Assembly: GCA_016704465.1 (NCBI GenBank)
Contig: JADJAD010000004.1
Location: 124,001 to 188,000, forward strand
Length of the DNA: 64,000 bases
Source: Gemmatimonadota bacterium
GTDB taxonomy: Bacteria > Gemmatimonadota > Gemmatimonadetes > Gemmatimonadales > Gemmatimonadaceae
Direction of reading: 5' to 3'
Shown: positions 45,670-53,911 of the stretch, in pieces
Position numbering within the stretch: position 1 is the first letter of the stretch
Layout: each line of letters opens with the position of its first letter
The notes under the pieces: model-generated
Database searches by the model: none
Told to the model about the DNA's origin: nothing
The model's input: the letters and a program-made list of their open reading frames with translations, nothing else
Position numbers and translations under genes: made by a program

Positions 45670-47106
45670 TTAGGCCTTGGCGATGCGCTCGGCGTTGGCC
45701 GCGATGTCGTCGGCGCCGCCGCACATGAAGAACGCCTGCTCCGGGTACTGGTCGAACTCGCCGGCACAGAGGCGCTCGAACGACGAGATGGTCTCTTCGA
45801 GCTTCACATAGGCGCCCTTCATCCCGGTGAACTGCTCGGCCACGGCGAACGGCTGGGACATGAAACGCTGCAGGCGGCGGGCGCGTCCCACGACCAGCTT
45901 GTCGTCCTCGGAGAGCTCGTCCATGCCGAGGATGGCGATGATGTCCTGCAGTTCCTTGTAGCGCTGCAGGATGCGCTGCACCTCGATGGCCACCTTGTAG
46001 TGGCGCTCGCCGATGAACTGCGGATCGAGGATGCGCGACGACGAGTCGAGCGGATCGACCGCGGGGTAGATCCCGAGCTCGGTGATCTTGCGGTTGAGCA
46101 CGACCGTGGCATCGAGGTGGGCAAACGCCGTCGCCGGTGCCGGGTCGGTGAGATCGTCGGCCGGCACGTAGATCGCCTGCACCGAGGTGATCGAGCCATT
46201 GCGGGTGGAGGTGATGCGCTCCTGCAAGTCGCCCATCTCGGTGGCGAGCGTCGGCTGGTATCCCACGGCGCTCGGCATGCGGCCGAGCAGGGCCGACACT
46301 TCCGAGCCCGCCTGGGTGAATCGGAAGATGTTGTCGATGAACACGAGCACGTCGGCGTTCTCGCGGTCGCGGAAGTACTCGGCCACGGTCAGCCCCGAAA
46401 GGCCGACGCGAAGGCGTGCACCTGGCGGCTCGTTCATCTGCCCGTAGATCAGGGCGACCGAGTCGAGGATGCCGGCTTCCTTGAACTCGAGGTAGAGATC
46501 GTTCCCCTCGCGCGTGCGCTCGCCCACGCCGCAGAAGACCGACTTGCCGCCGTGTCCCTTGGCGACGTTGTTGATGAGTTCCTGAATGACGACCGTCTTG
46601 CCGACGCCGGCACCGCCGAACAGCCCGATCTTGCCGCCCTTCACGAACGGGGCGATCAGGTCGATGACCTTGATGCCCGTCTCGAAGATCTGGGTCTTGG
46701 GCTCGAGGTCGACGAACTCGGGGCGCTTGCGATGAATCGGCCAGCGCTCGACCGACGCCGGGATATCGGCGCCATTGTCGACCGGCTCGCCGAGCACGTT
46801 GAGGATGCGGCCGAGCGCCGCTGCGCCGACGGGAACGGTGATGGCCGAGCCCGTATCGCGTGCCGCCATCCCGCGCACCACACCGTCGGTGGTCGACATG
46901 GCGACCGCGCGCACCTGGTTCCGGCCGATGTGCTGCTGGACCTCGCACACCACGCGGATCGCCTGACCTGCATCGGTCTTGCCGACGATCTCGATCGCGT
47001 TGTACAGCTCGGGCAGCATGCCCGAATCGAACTCGATGTCGAGCACAGGACCGATGATCTGGACGATGCGGCCGATGGAGGGAGCGGCGGTGGTGGAAGA
47101 AGTCAT
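45670..47106 (-). CDS. atpD: ATP synthase F1 beta subunit
   Basis: 478 residues, the usual length. It is the catalytic subunit on the cytoplasmic side of the inner membrane. Walker A is GGAGVGKT (about residue 160), followed by GERTREGNDLYLE, the Walker B strand VLVFIDNIFRFTQAGSEVSALLGRMPSAVGYQPTL and the C-terminal DELSEDD (DELSEED-like) region. The sequence agrees with the beta family throughout. A G-rich inverted-repeat pair of about 140 bases separates it from atpG. Its stop codon falls in an octamer CGTTAGGC, and atpC begins two bases on. Confidence 0.98.
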   Translation of the reverse strand: MTSSTTAAPSIGRIVQIIGPVLDIEFDSGMLPELYNAIEIVGKTDAGQAIRVVCEVQQHIGRNQVRAVAMSTTDGVVRGMAARDTGSAITVPVGAAALGRILNVLGEPVDNGADIPASVERWPIHRKRPEFVDLEPKTQIFETGIKVIDLIAPFVKGGKIGLFGGAGVGKTVVIQELINNVAKGHGGKSVFCGVGERTREGNDLYLEFKEAGILDSVALIYGQMNEPPGARLRVGLSGLTVAEYFRDRENADVLVFIDNIFRFTQAGSEVSALLGRMPSAVGYQPTLATEMGDLQERITSTRNGSITSVQAIYVPADDLTDPAPATAFAHLDATVVLNRKITELGIYPAVDPLDSSSRILDPQFIGERHYKVAIEVQRILQRYKELQDIIAILGMDELSEDDKLVVGRARRLQRFMSQPFAVAEQFTGMKGAYVKLEETISSFERLCAGEFDQYPEQAFFMCGGADDIAANAERIAKA

Positions 47107-47246
47107 GGGAGGGACGGGGGACGGGGACGGGAGACGGGGGTGCGGTGGCGGGAGCGCGGGGAGTGGTGAGCAGAGGACCAGGGTCGGGATCCGGTGTTGT
47201 CGCCGCGAAGCGGCACTCCCGTCCCCCGTCTCCCGTCCCCCGTCCC
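47107..47246. repeat. Inverted pair of G-rich/GTGC repeats between atpG and atpD
   Basis: The left copy (47107-47143) has GGGGACG-type units ending GGGGGTGC on the plus strand. The right copy (47202-47246) is inverted: a hairpin GCCGC-GAA-GCGGC, then ACTCCCG and several CCCCCGT units. The layout equals the accA-PSP1 spacer. The pair fills the whole space between the atpG stop and the atpD start. It could fold as a large stem or as G-quadruplexes in the mRNA and tune the expression ratio of gamma and beta. Confidence 0.75.
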
Positions 47247-48107
47247 CTATTCCAGTGCCGCCGCTCCGCCCACAATCTCTGCAATTTCCTGGGTGATCTG
47301 CGCCTGACGGGCGCGATTATACGTGCGGCGGAGCGTGCTGAGGATCTCCCCCGCGTTGTCGGTGGCGTTCTTCATGGCCGTGCGACGCGCGCTGTGTTCG
47401 GCGGCGGCGGTCTCGACCAACGCGCGGTACATCGCGTTCCGCACGTACGAGGGGAGGAGCTCGGTCAGGATCTCCTCGGCAGACGGGAAGAGCAGCTATT
47501 CGGGGGCCGGCCCGGTGCGCGTGGGCGGCGTGACCGGCAGGACCTGCATGGACGTCGGCGGCGCGGAGAGTGCCGACTTGTACTGGGCGTAGATCACGTA
47601 GACCGCGTCGAGCGAGCCTGCCACGAAGCGCTGCATCAGGGCATCCACCAAGGACGAGGCATCGTCCGAGCTGGGTCGATCGCTGATGTCCGTGCGGGCG
47701 ACGGCTGTCGGCTCGCCAACGTAGCGGAAGTACCCGATGCCCTTGCGCCCGGAAATGTGGAGTTCGGTCTCGATGCCCTGCTCACGCAGTTGCAGCATCT
47801 GCGTGCGCGCTTCCTTGATCAGGTTCGAGTTGAACGCGCCGGCGAGGCCGCGGTTGGACGTGATCAGGATGATGGCGGCGCGCGCCGGCTTCGCCGGCTG
47901 GCGCAGCAGCGGAAAGCGCTCGGCCAGTTCCGGGGTGTAGAGCGCGGAGATCACGTCGGCGAGCGCATGGGCGTAGGGGCGTGCGGCATGCACGCGGTCC
48001 TGCGCCCGCTTCATCTTCGACGTGGAAACCATCTCCATCGTGCGCGTGATCTTCCGGGTGTTCTCGGTCGACTTGATGCGCGCCTTGAGTTCTCTGCCTT
48101 TAGCCAT
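47247..48107 (-). CDS. atpG: ATP synthase F1 gamma subunit, with an in-frame amber codon
   Basis: 286 residues if the stop is read through. ATG 48107 gives MAKGRELKARIKSTENTRKITRTMEMVSTSKMKRAQ, the diagnostic N-terminal helix; SNRGLAGAFNSNLIKEA follows, and the C-terminal helix is AMYRALVETAAAEHSARRTAMKNATDNAGEIL ending in ITQEIAEIVGGAAALE. A TAG at 47496-47498 interrupts the frame between GPAPE and LLFPSAEEIL, where a Tyr (TAC) is expected. The reading frame is the same on both sides, so this is a substitution, not an indel. Gamma is the rotor shaft and should be essential for a working F1, so a consensus error or a rare readthrough is likelier than loss. Confidence 0.93.
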
Positions 48108-48110
48108 AGC

Positions 48111-48166
48111 GGGTCGGGAGACGGGGGACGGGGGACGGGGGTGCACCGCGCCGATGGCGCGGTGCA
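48111..48166. repeat. G-rich/GTGC repeat with hairpin between atpA and atpG
   Basis: GGGAGACGGGGGACG-type units at 48111-48141 run into a perfect 11-bp hairpin, TGCACCGCGCC-GAT-GGCGCGGTGCA (48142-48166). It fills the spacer between the atpA stop and the atpG start. It is a single copy of the element that forms inverted pairs elsewhere in the window. Confidence 0.8.
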
Positions 48167-48173
48167 TCGTGCC

Positions 48174-49742
48174 CTATCGCGCGACCTTCTTGTAGGCGGC
48201 GATGCCCTGCTTCAGTGCGGACTCGGTGTCCTTGGAGAGGACCTTGTCCTTCCGGATGGCGTCGCCGACCTGCGGGAACTGGGCGCCCATGTACTCCAGG
48301 AAGCCGCGCTCCCAGTCGCGAACGCCGGCCACCGGCACGTCGTCGATGAACCCGTTCGATACGGCGTAGATGATCATGACCTGCTGCTCGACCGGCATCG
48401 GCGCGTACTGCGGCTGCTTGAGCACTTCCACCGTGCGGGCACCGCGCTCGAGCTGCTTCTTGGTTGCGGCATCGAGGTCCGAGGCAAAGGCTGCGAACGC
48501 TTCCAGCTCGCGGTACTGCGCGAGATCGAGGCGGAGGCGACCGGCGACCGAGCGCATGGCCTTGATCTGCGCTGCGCCGCCCACGCGTGACACCGAGATG
48601 CCGGCGTTGATGGCGGGACGCACGTTCGAATAGAAGAGATCCGTCTCGAGGAAGATCTGGCCGTCGGTGATCGAGATGACGTTGGTCGGGATGTACGCCG
48701 ACACGTCGCCGGCCTGGGTCTCGATGATCGGGAGCGCGGTGAGCGAGCCACCGGGCTTCTTGATCGTCGTGCCGTCCACCACGTCCTGGTCCTCGCGCAG
48801 CTTGGCGGCGCGTTCGAGCAGGCGGGAGTGGAGATAGAAGACGTCGCCGGGGAAGGCTTCGCGTCCTGGCGGGCGGCGCAGAATGAGCGACAGCTGGCGG
48901 TATGCCGCGGCCTGCTTGGAGAGGTCGTCATACACGCACAGCGTGGCCTGCCCTTCATCGTACATGAAGTACTCGGCCATCGCCGCCCCGGTGTACGGAG
49001 CGATGTACTGCATGGGTGCCGGGTCGGAGGCCGAGGCGACGACCACGATGGTGTACTGCATCGCGCCCTGCTGCCGGAGCTTCTCCACGACCGACGCGAC
49101 CGTCGAGGCCTTCTGCCCGATGGCAACGTAAACGCAGATGACGCCCTGCCCCTTCTGGTTGATGATCGTGTCGACGGCGATGGCCGTCTTCCCGGTCCCG
49201 CGGTCGCCAATGATGAGTTCGCGCTGGCCACGTCCAATTGGAATCATCGAGTCGATCGCCTTGATGCCGGTTTGCATCGGCTCCTTCACCGGCTGCCTAA
49301 CAATGATCCCGGGCGCCTGCGACTCGACGAGGCGCGAGTGCGGCGTGTCGATCGGTCCCTTGCCATCGATCGGGCGGCCGAGCGCATCGATCACGCGTCC
49401 GATCAGCGCCGGTCCCACCGGCACCTCGAGCACGCGCCCGGTCCGCCGGACTTCATCGCCTTCCTTCAGCTGCAAGTAATCCCCGAGGATGACGGCGCCG
49501 ATGTTGTCCTCCTCGAGGTTCAGCGTCAGCGCGGTGATCGTGTTCGAGGTCTCGGACGACGTGACCTCCAGCATCTCGCCGGCCATCGCCTTGCGCAGGC
49601 CATAGATGCGGGCGACCCCGTCCTTCACCTCGAGGACCGTGCCTACTTCCTCGACATCCAGTCCGTGCAGGTCCGCCGCCTCGATTTCGCGGAGGAGAAT
49701 GTCCTTGATTTCGCCGGGGCGAAGGATGGTATCGGAAGCCAT
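48174..49742 (-). CDS. atpA: ATP synthase F1 alpha subunit
   Basis: 522 residues, slightly longer than the common 500-515. The non-catalytic nucleotide-binding subunit of F1. Walker A is GDRGTGKT (about residue 175), preceded by TGIKAIDSMIPIGRGQRELIIG, with VYVAIGQKASTVA, the family signature NVISITDGQIFLETDLFYSNVRPAINAGISVSRVGGAAQIKAM, and C-terminal helices. It is the first gene here: the usual upstream partners atpH (delta), atpF, atpE and atpB are missing, and an unrelated regulator gene ends 105 bases upstream. A promoter and palindrome are visible at 49788-49823. Confidence 0.98.
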   Translation of the reverse strand: MASDTILRPGEIKDILLREIEAADLHGLDVEEVGTVLEVKDGVARIYGLRKAMAGEMLEVTSSETSNTITALTLNLEEDNIGAVILGDYLQLKEGDEVRRTGRVLEVPVGPALIGRVIDALGRPIDGKGPIDTPHSRLVESQAPGIIVRQPVKEPMQTGIKAIDSMIPIGRGQRELIIGDRGTGKTAIAVDTIINQKGQGVICVYVAIGQKASTVASVVEKLRQQGAMQYTIVVVASASDPAPMQYIAPYTGAAMAEYFMYDEGQATLCVYDDLSKQAAAYRQLSLILRRPPGREAFPGDVFYLHSRLLERAAKLREDQDVVDGTTIKKPGGSLTALPIIETQAGDVSAYIPTNVISITDGQIFLETDLFYSNVRPAINAGISVSRVGGAAQIKAMRSVAGRLRLDLAQYRELEAFAAFASDLDAATKKQLERGARTVEVLKQPQYAPMPVEQQVMIIYAVSNGFIDDVPVAGVRDWERGFLEYMGAQFPQVGDAIRKDKVLSKDTESALKQGIAAYKKVAR

Positions 49743-49787
49743 AACGAGGGCCTGGGCAGGAAAGGATCAGAAGGGTATCGGGTACAG

Positions 49788-49823
49788 CTTGTGAAAATTA
49801 TCACAAGGCGGCGCGCCTTTCAA
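49788..49823 (-). promoter_or_regulatory. Predicted atpA promoter with overlapping CRP/FNR-type palindrome
   Basis: Minus strand: TTGAAA (49823-49818), a 17-base spacer and TAATTT (49800-49795) form a fair sigma-70 promoter. A perfect inverted repeat, CTTGTGA-N6-TCACAAG (49788-49807), covers the -10 region. It contains TGTGA-N6-TCACA, the consensus form of CRP-family sites. It lies about 45 bases upstream of the atpA ATG. Overlap with the -10 would suggest repression; this is inference. Confidence 0.6.
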
Positions 49824-49847
49824 GCGAAGGGTGCCCACCAGGTGGGT

Positions 49848-50678
49848 CTATCCGCGCCGCCCCCGCACCGCCACGGGCCGACTGCGCATGCGCCCATGAA
49901 TGAAGCGCTCGATCAGGTCGACCGTTCGAAGCCGCGCGAGCGAGGTGGGCCGGATCCCCACGATGCGCTGCGACGTGGTGCTCAGGTGAGACGACGAGGC
50001 GAAGCCGAGGACCCGGGCCACGTCGCCGACGTCGTAGCCAGGGTTCTTCGCCAGTTCCGCCGCCGCGGCCAGACGCACGAGGTCGATGACCCGCTTGAGG
50101 TTAGGTGCCCCGGCGGCGCCAAAGGCTCGGCTCAGGTGCTCGCGCGTGACCCCGAGTTCACGGGCCACGACGTCCGTATGGATTGGGCGGCCAGCATGGC
50201 TGACCAGGACGCGCCAGCTCTCGCGTCGCAGGGGGGTATTCACGTGGAGCGAATCAGGCGGGGTTGCGAGGGCCTCGGCAAAGCGGGTCGTGAAGGCCCG
50301 CGCCGTCACCAGGTCGCGCAGCACGTGGTCGTCGACCCCCTCCACGATCACGTCGACGAAGTCGAAGGTCGCGGCCCTGGCACTGAGGGTGGCGTCGTTC
50401 GGGCGGAACGGGGTCAGGGCAAAGAAGGGGGCGCTCGGGAACTCATGCCCCAGCTCGATGGCCCGCATGACGTCCTCGGTCGGCCCACCGAGATCGACCA
50501 GCGCGGCATCGACGATCCCGACGCGGAAGGCGCGCTCGAACTCGCGCACGTTCCGCGCGAGGGTCAGCCTCGTGCGACGGCGGGGAAAGGCATCCTTGAC
50601 CAGGTTGCGTGCGCGGTCGCGACTCGCAAAGACGACGACAGCCAATGGCACCGGCGTTCCGGCGACGGCAGACGGCAT
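49848..50678 (-). CDS. AraC-type transcription regulator with receiver-like N-terminus
   Basis: 276 residues from ATG 50678 (MPSAVAGTPVPLAVVVF). The N-terminal 120 residues resemble a response-regulator fold (LAVVVFASRDRARNLVKDAF, VDAALVDLGGPTEDVMRAIELG), but the acidic pocket and conserved Lys are not convincing. It is therefore probably a pseudo-receiver. The C-terminal region (about residues 175-265) is an AraC helix-turn-helix pair: THTDVVARELGV-type first helices, LVRLAAAAELAKNPGYDVGDVARVLGFASSSHLS and GIRPTSLARLR. It lies six bases downstream of the Nudix gene on the same strand. Its target is unknown; atpA is the next gene downstream. Confidence 0.72.
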   Translation of the reverse strand: MPSAVAGTPVPLAVVVFASRDRARNLVKDAFPRRRTRLTLARNVREFERAFRVGIVDAALVDLGGPTEDVMRAIELGHEFPSAPFFALTPFRPNDATLSARAATFDFVDVIVEGVDDHVLRDLVTARAFTTRFAEALATPPDSLHVNTPLRRESWRVLVSHAGRPIHTDVVARELGVTREHLSRAFGAAGAPNLKRVIDLVRLAAAAELAKNPGYDVGDVARVLGFASSSHLSTTSQRIVGIRPTSLARLRTVDLIERFIHGRMRSRPVAVRGRRG

Positions 50679-50683
50679 GTCGA

Positions 50684-51136
50684 CTACGAGGCGGACGACT
50701 GGGTGTTGACGAGTTCGAAGGCCCGTCGCAGGACAGCGCGCGCATTCTCGTACGACACGAGCGTGCAGGCGCGGTCGTTGGTCTCCCATCGACAGGCGGT
50801 GATTCCCTCATCCCGCTGGGGGGACGTGATCGACGTGTCCGTCTGCATCAGATAGAAGTGACAGACCTTGTGAATCAGGCGCCCGCGAAACCGGAAATAC
50901 CAGTCGATCGTTTCGATCTCGCCGCGCAGCCGCAGGTCGCCGAGGCCGGTCTCTTCGCTTACCTCGCGTATGGCGGCAGCGTCCGGAGTCTCCCCTGTTT
51001 CCAGGTGCCCCTTGGGGAATCCCCAGTTGCGATAGGAATCGCGAATGAGGAGGAAGAGGGGACGCCCGTCGTCCATGCGAACGACCACGCCGCCCGCCGA
51101 GACTTCTTCGCGCGCTGGTGTGCTGCCGGGCGCCAC
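50684..51136 (-). CDS. Nudix hydrolase
   Basis: 150 residues from GTG 51136. The Nudix box is complete: GHLETGETPDAAAIREVSEETGL (GX5EX7REUXEEXGU), preceded by EVSAGGVVVRMDDGRPLFLLIRDSYRNWGFPKG. Such enzymes cleave nucleoside diphosphates linked to another moiety; diadenosine polyphosphates or similar are possible, but the substrate cannot be read here. It lies three bases downstream of the MlaF-like gene and six bases upstream of the AraC-type regulator gene, so these three genes look like one operon. Confidence 0.93.
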   Translation of the reverse strand: MAPGSTPAREEVSAGGVVVRMDDGRPLFLLIRDSYRNWGFPKGHLETGETPDAAAIREVSEETGLGDLRLRGEIETIDWYFRFRGRLIHKVCHFYLMQTDTSITSPQRDEGITACRWETNDRACTLVSYENARAVLRRAFELVNTQSSAS

Positions 51137-51139
51137 GTC

Positions 51140-51895
51140 TCAGATGCCTCGCGTGGGCTCGGCGTCGACTTCGGGACGCCCTTCGACAAACTGTCGGACG
51201 ATGGGATCGGCCGTGTTCCGGATCTCGTCGACGGTGCCGACCTGGCGCACCTGTCCCTCGTAGAGCATGGCGATCCTGGTCCCGACGCGATAGGCGCTGC
51301 GCATGTCGTGCGTAATGACGATGCTCGTCACGCCGAGCTTCTCGCGCATGCGGACCATGAGTTCGTCGATGACGGCGCTGGTCACCGGATCGAGCCCGGT
51401 GGTGGGTTCGTCATACAGGATGTACTTCGGGCGCAGGGCGATGGCCCTGGCGAGTCCGACGCGCTTGCGCATCCCTCCCGAGAGTTCTGCGGGAAAGCGA
51501 TCCTGGATATTCGGAAGGTCGACGAGCTCGAGCACCTCGTGCACGCGTTCCTCGATCTCCGCGCCAGAGAGCTGTCCCTGCTTGCGCAGGCCCATGGCCA
51601 CGTTCTCGCCGACGGAGAGGGAGTCGAAGAGGGCGGCGAACTGAAAGACGTAGCCGATGCGCGCCCGCAGTGCGTACAGCTCGTGGCGCGGAAGCTTGGG
51701 GACGTCGAGTTCATCGACGATCACCTGCCCTTCGTCGGGCTCGAGCAAGCCGACGATGTGCTTGATCGCGACCGACTTGCCGCTGCCGGAGTAGCCGATG
51801 ATGACCATCGTCTCTCCCTCGTCGACGTCGAGGCTGAAGCCCTGCAGCACGCGCTTCGGGCCGAACGCCTTGTGGACGTTGCGTAAAGAGATCAA
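51140..51895 (-). CDS. ABC transporter ATPase, MlaF-like (lipid transport)
   Basis: 251 residues if started at TTG 51895 (LISLRNVHKAFGPKRVLQ); no ATG or GTG precedes the conserved start, so a TTG start is likely. Walker A is GYSGSGKS, the Q-loop region is VFQFAALFDSLSVGENVAMGLR, the signature is LSGGMRKRVGLARAIA, Walker B is YILYDEPTTGLDP and the H-loop is VITHDM. The FALFDSLSV-type Q-loop and GMRKR signature are typical of MlaF/Ttg2A ATPases that drive phospholipid transport across the envelope with MlaE and an MCE protein. No permease or MCE gene is adjacent in the window. A CT-rich repeat sits at the start. Confidence 0.88.
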   Translation of the reverse strand: MISLRNVHKAFGPKRVLQGFSLDVDEGETMVIIGYSGSGKSVAIKHIVGLLEPDEGQVIVDELDVPKLPRHELYALRARIGYVFQFAALFDSLSVGENVAMGLRKQGQLSGAEIEERVHEVLELVDLPNIQDRFPAELSGGMRKRVGLARAIALRPKYILYDEPTTGLDPVTSAVIDELMVRMREKLGVTSIVITHDMRSAYRVGTRIAMLYEGQVRQVGTVDEIRNTADPIVRQFVEGRPEVDAEPTRGI

Positions 51896-51922
51896 GAGAA
51901 GACGAGAAGACGAGAAGGCGAG
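51893..51922. repeat. Short GAGAAGRC repeat at the start of the MlaF-like gene
   Basis: About 30 bases of GAGAAGACGAGAAGGC-type sequence on the plus strand, the same pattern as 31025-31100. It directly precedes the presumed TTG start on the minus strand, giving a pyrimidine-rich leader instead of a ribosome binding site. Confidence 0.75.
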
Positions 51923-52065
51923 GTCGCGTCCGCAGCAGGGGGGCGGGGCGACACCGCAATCAACCGCATGAATGTGACCGGCGAAAGGGGCGTGGATGTG
52001 CACGCCGGGCGTCGTCGCACGCGTGGGTGTGGTGGCTGACGGGGCGTCGCGGGGTGGGAACGGCG

Positions 52066-52095
52066 CACGGGCGAACCCTTGCAGGTTCGCCCGTG
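52066..52095 (-). terminator. Hairpin downstream of the sigma factor gene
   Basis: A perfect 12-bp stem (CACGGGCGAACC with its complement) has a CTTGCA loop. It lies about 60 bases after the sigma factor stop on the minus strand. The T-tail is weak, so termination is inferred from stem strength and position. Confidence 0.55.
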
Positions 52096-52156
52096 TGCAG
52101 GCGTCGACGCTTGCGCTGTCCGAACGTCGGGGTGTCCGAACGTCCGACGCCCGGGA

Positions 52157-53044
52157 TCAGGCGGCGAAGCTGGAGAGCGCGCGTCCGACATCTCCCTCGC
52201 GCAGTCGCTTGAGGGCACGGTCTCGCAACTGCCGGACACGCTCGCGGGTCACGCCGAGCATGGAGCCGATCTCTTCGAGCGTGTGTTCGCGTCCACCTTC
52301 CAACCCGAAGTAGAGACGCAGGACCTTGGCGTCGCGCGGCGGGAGCGTGGAGAGGGCCAGCTCGATTTCGTCGGTGAGGAAGCGGTTCATCGCCTCTTCC
52401 TCGGTGTCGGGCATTTCGTCGGCGACGAAACGCTCGATGAGGGCGCGATCGCCTTCCGGGTCCATGGGTGCGTCGAGGCGGACGTCGCCCGTGTTGAGGG
52501 CGGCGAGCGACTGGACGACATCGACCGAGAGTCCGGTGAGCTGCGCCAGCTCCTCGGGGGTCGGCTCGCGACGGAGCTTCTGCCGGAGGATTTCCGACGC
52601 CTTGATGATGCGCGACAGGTCGGCCGTGCGGTTGAGCGGCACGCGCACGGTGCGCCCCTGACGGGCGAGTGACGACAGGATGGCCTGCCGGATCCACCAC
52701 ACGGCGTACGAAATGAACTTGACGCCCTGATCTGGATCGAACTTCCGGGCGGCGGTGAGCAGGCCGACGTTGCCCTCGCCGATCAGGTCGATGAGCGGGA
52801 GGCCGCGGTTCTGGTACTTCTTGGCCACGGAAATGACGAAGCGCAGGTTTCGCTTGACCAGTTCCTGGAGCGCGTCCTGATCGCCGGCCCGGATCTTCCG
52901 GGCGAGCTCGATTTCTTCCGCCGCCTTGAGTAGCGGGTAGGTGCTGACCTCGTACAGGTACTGGTCGAGGATGTCACGCTCCGGTTCGCTCGGCGCGATC
53001 CCCTGCGGGGTCGTCCGGCGACGGCGGCGCTTCACGTCTGTCAT
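52157..53044 (-). CDS. RpoD/SigA-like sigma-70 family factor
   Basis: 295 residues from ATG 53044 (MTDVKRRRRRTT); the frame is open upstream to 53131, but that part looks non-coding. Region 1.2 (DILDQYLYEVSTYPLL), region 2 (VKRNLRFVISVAKKYQNRGLPLIDLIGEGNVGLLTAARKFDPDQGVKFISYAVWWIRQAI), region 3 (IIKASEILRQKLRREPTPEELAQLTG) and region 4 (LPPRDAKVLRLYFGLEGGREHTLEEIGSMLGVTRERVRQLRDRALKRLR) are all present. Region 1.1 is missing and the length is short, which suits either the principal factor of this phylum or a group 2 factor; I cannot decide. It is divergent from the tRNA array. Confidence 0.93.
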   Translation of the reverse strand: MTDVKRRRRRTTPQGIAPSEPERDILDQYLYEVSTYPLLKAAEEIELARKIRAGDQDALQELVKRNLRFVISVAKKYQNRGLPLIDLIGEGNVGLLTAARKFDPDQGVKFISYAVWWIRQAILSSLARQGRTVRVPLNRTADLSRIIKASEILRQKLRREPTPEELAQLTGLSVDVVQSLAALNTGDVRLDAPMDPEGDRALIERFVADEMPDTEEEAMNRFLTDEIELALSTLPPRDAKVLRLYFGLEGGREHTLEEIGSMLGVTRERVRQLRDRALKRLREGDVGRALSSFAA

Positions 53045-53219
53045 TGAAGAAAGTCCTCGTGGACTTGAAGTATGTACAACCATGGGCGGCGCAAACGGCG
53101 GCCGCGCGAAAACTCTCACCACATACACCACTTGCGTACCGCAGACAATTGGCTAACGCGGGAGTGGAAAAAGTCGCTGCAAAATACCAGTCGTGGGCCA
53201 ATGCGCTAGAGTGGATTTC

Positions 53220-53248
53220 TTGACATCGGTTCTACTCCCGGATACACT
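53220..53248 (+). promoter_or_regulatory. Sigma-70 promoter of the tRNA array
   Basis: TTGACA (53220-53225), a 17-base spacer and TACACT (53243-53248). Transcription would start near 53255, about 35 bases before tRNA-Ala. The -35 box is a perfect consensus, and the -10 box has four of six matches. Confidence 0.75.
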
Positions 53249-53289
53249 ATCGGGTTCCTGAACGCGGCGGTCTCCACCACGTCGCTAGC

Positions 53290-53362
<73 letters not shown>

Positions 53363-53477
53363 TGGCCGAGAGAATTTCGGCCTGGATCGCGTGACGAGGT
53401 GCCGGCCGGGAGATTAGTTGCAGCTCACGAACGGATCGCGTCAGCAGGCAGGACGCAGTGATGCAAGTGTGCGGTTC

Positions 53478-53550
53478 GCGGGAATAGCTCAGTTGGTAGA
53501 GCACAACCTTGCCAAGGTTGGGGTCGCGGGTTCGAGTCCCGTTTCCCGCT
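53478..53550 (+). tRNA. tRNA-Gly (GCC)
   Basis: 73 nt. The acceptor stem GCGGGAA pairs with TTCCCGC, the anticodon stem-loop is CAACCTTGCCAAGGTTG (anticodon GCC) and the T-loop is GGGTTCGAGTCCC. CCA is not encoded. Confidence 0.96.
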
Positions 53551-53639
53551 TCTCAGCGTAGCGCGCGTCCGGTGGGGCAGCGTACCAGTTGGTGAACGGC
53601 ACGAGCCTCGAGATTGTTGCCGGCGTGCGGCGTTGTACC

Positions 53640-53713
53640 GGGCGGTTAGCTCAGTTGGTTAGAGCGCCACGTTGACATCGTGGAGGTCACAAGTTCGAGT
53701 CTTGTACCGCCCA
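53640..53713 (+). tRNA. tRNA-Val (GAC)
   Basis: 74 nt. The acceptor stem GGGCGGT pairs with ACCGCCC, the anticodon arm is CCACG-TTGACAT-CGTGG (anticodon GAC) and the T-arm is ACAAGTTCGAGTCTTGT. CCA is not encoded. Confidence 0.96.
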
Positions 53714-53911
53714 TGCGCCCTCGGCCCTGCCGGGGGCTCATTTTTTTCTGGTGCTTCCTGTTCACGCGACGTGGCGCGCTCACCCGACGTGGCGCGCTCA
53801 CTTGACGGCTCTACGGGGGGCGTCTACTTTCCGCGTTCTTCGCTCCGGGTGTTCACGCGGTCGTGGCGCGCTCGGCGCAGGATCTGCAGGTGTGGTAAGC
53901 GCTTATGGTGA

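Noticed and set aside
50609..51886. A 425-residue plus-strand open frame over the Nudix and MlaF-like genes
   Set aside because: Both minus-strand genes have complete catalytic motifs. The plus-strand product has none.
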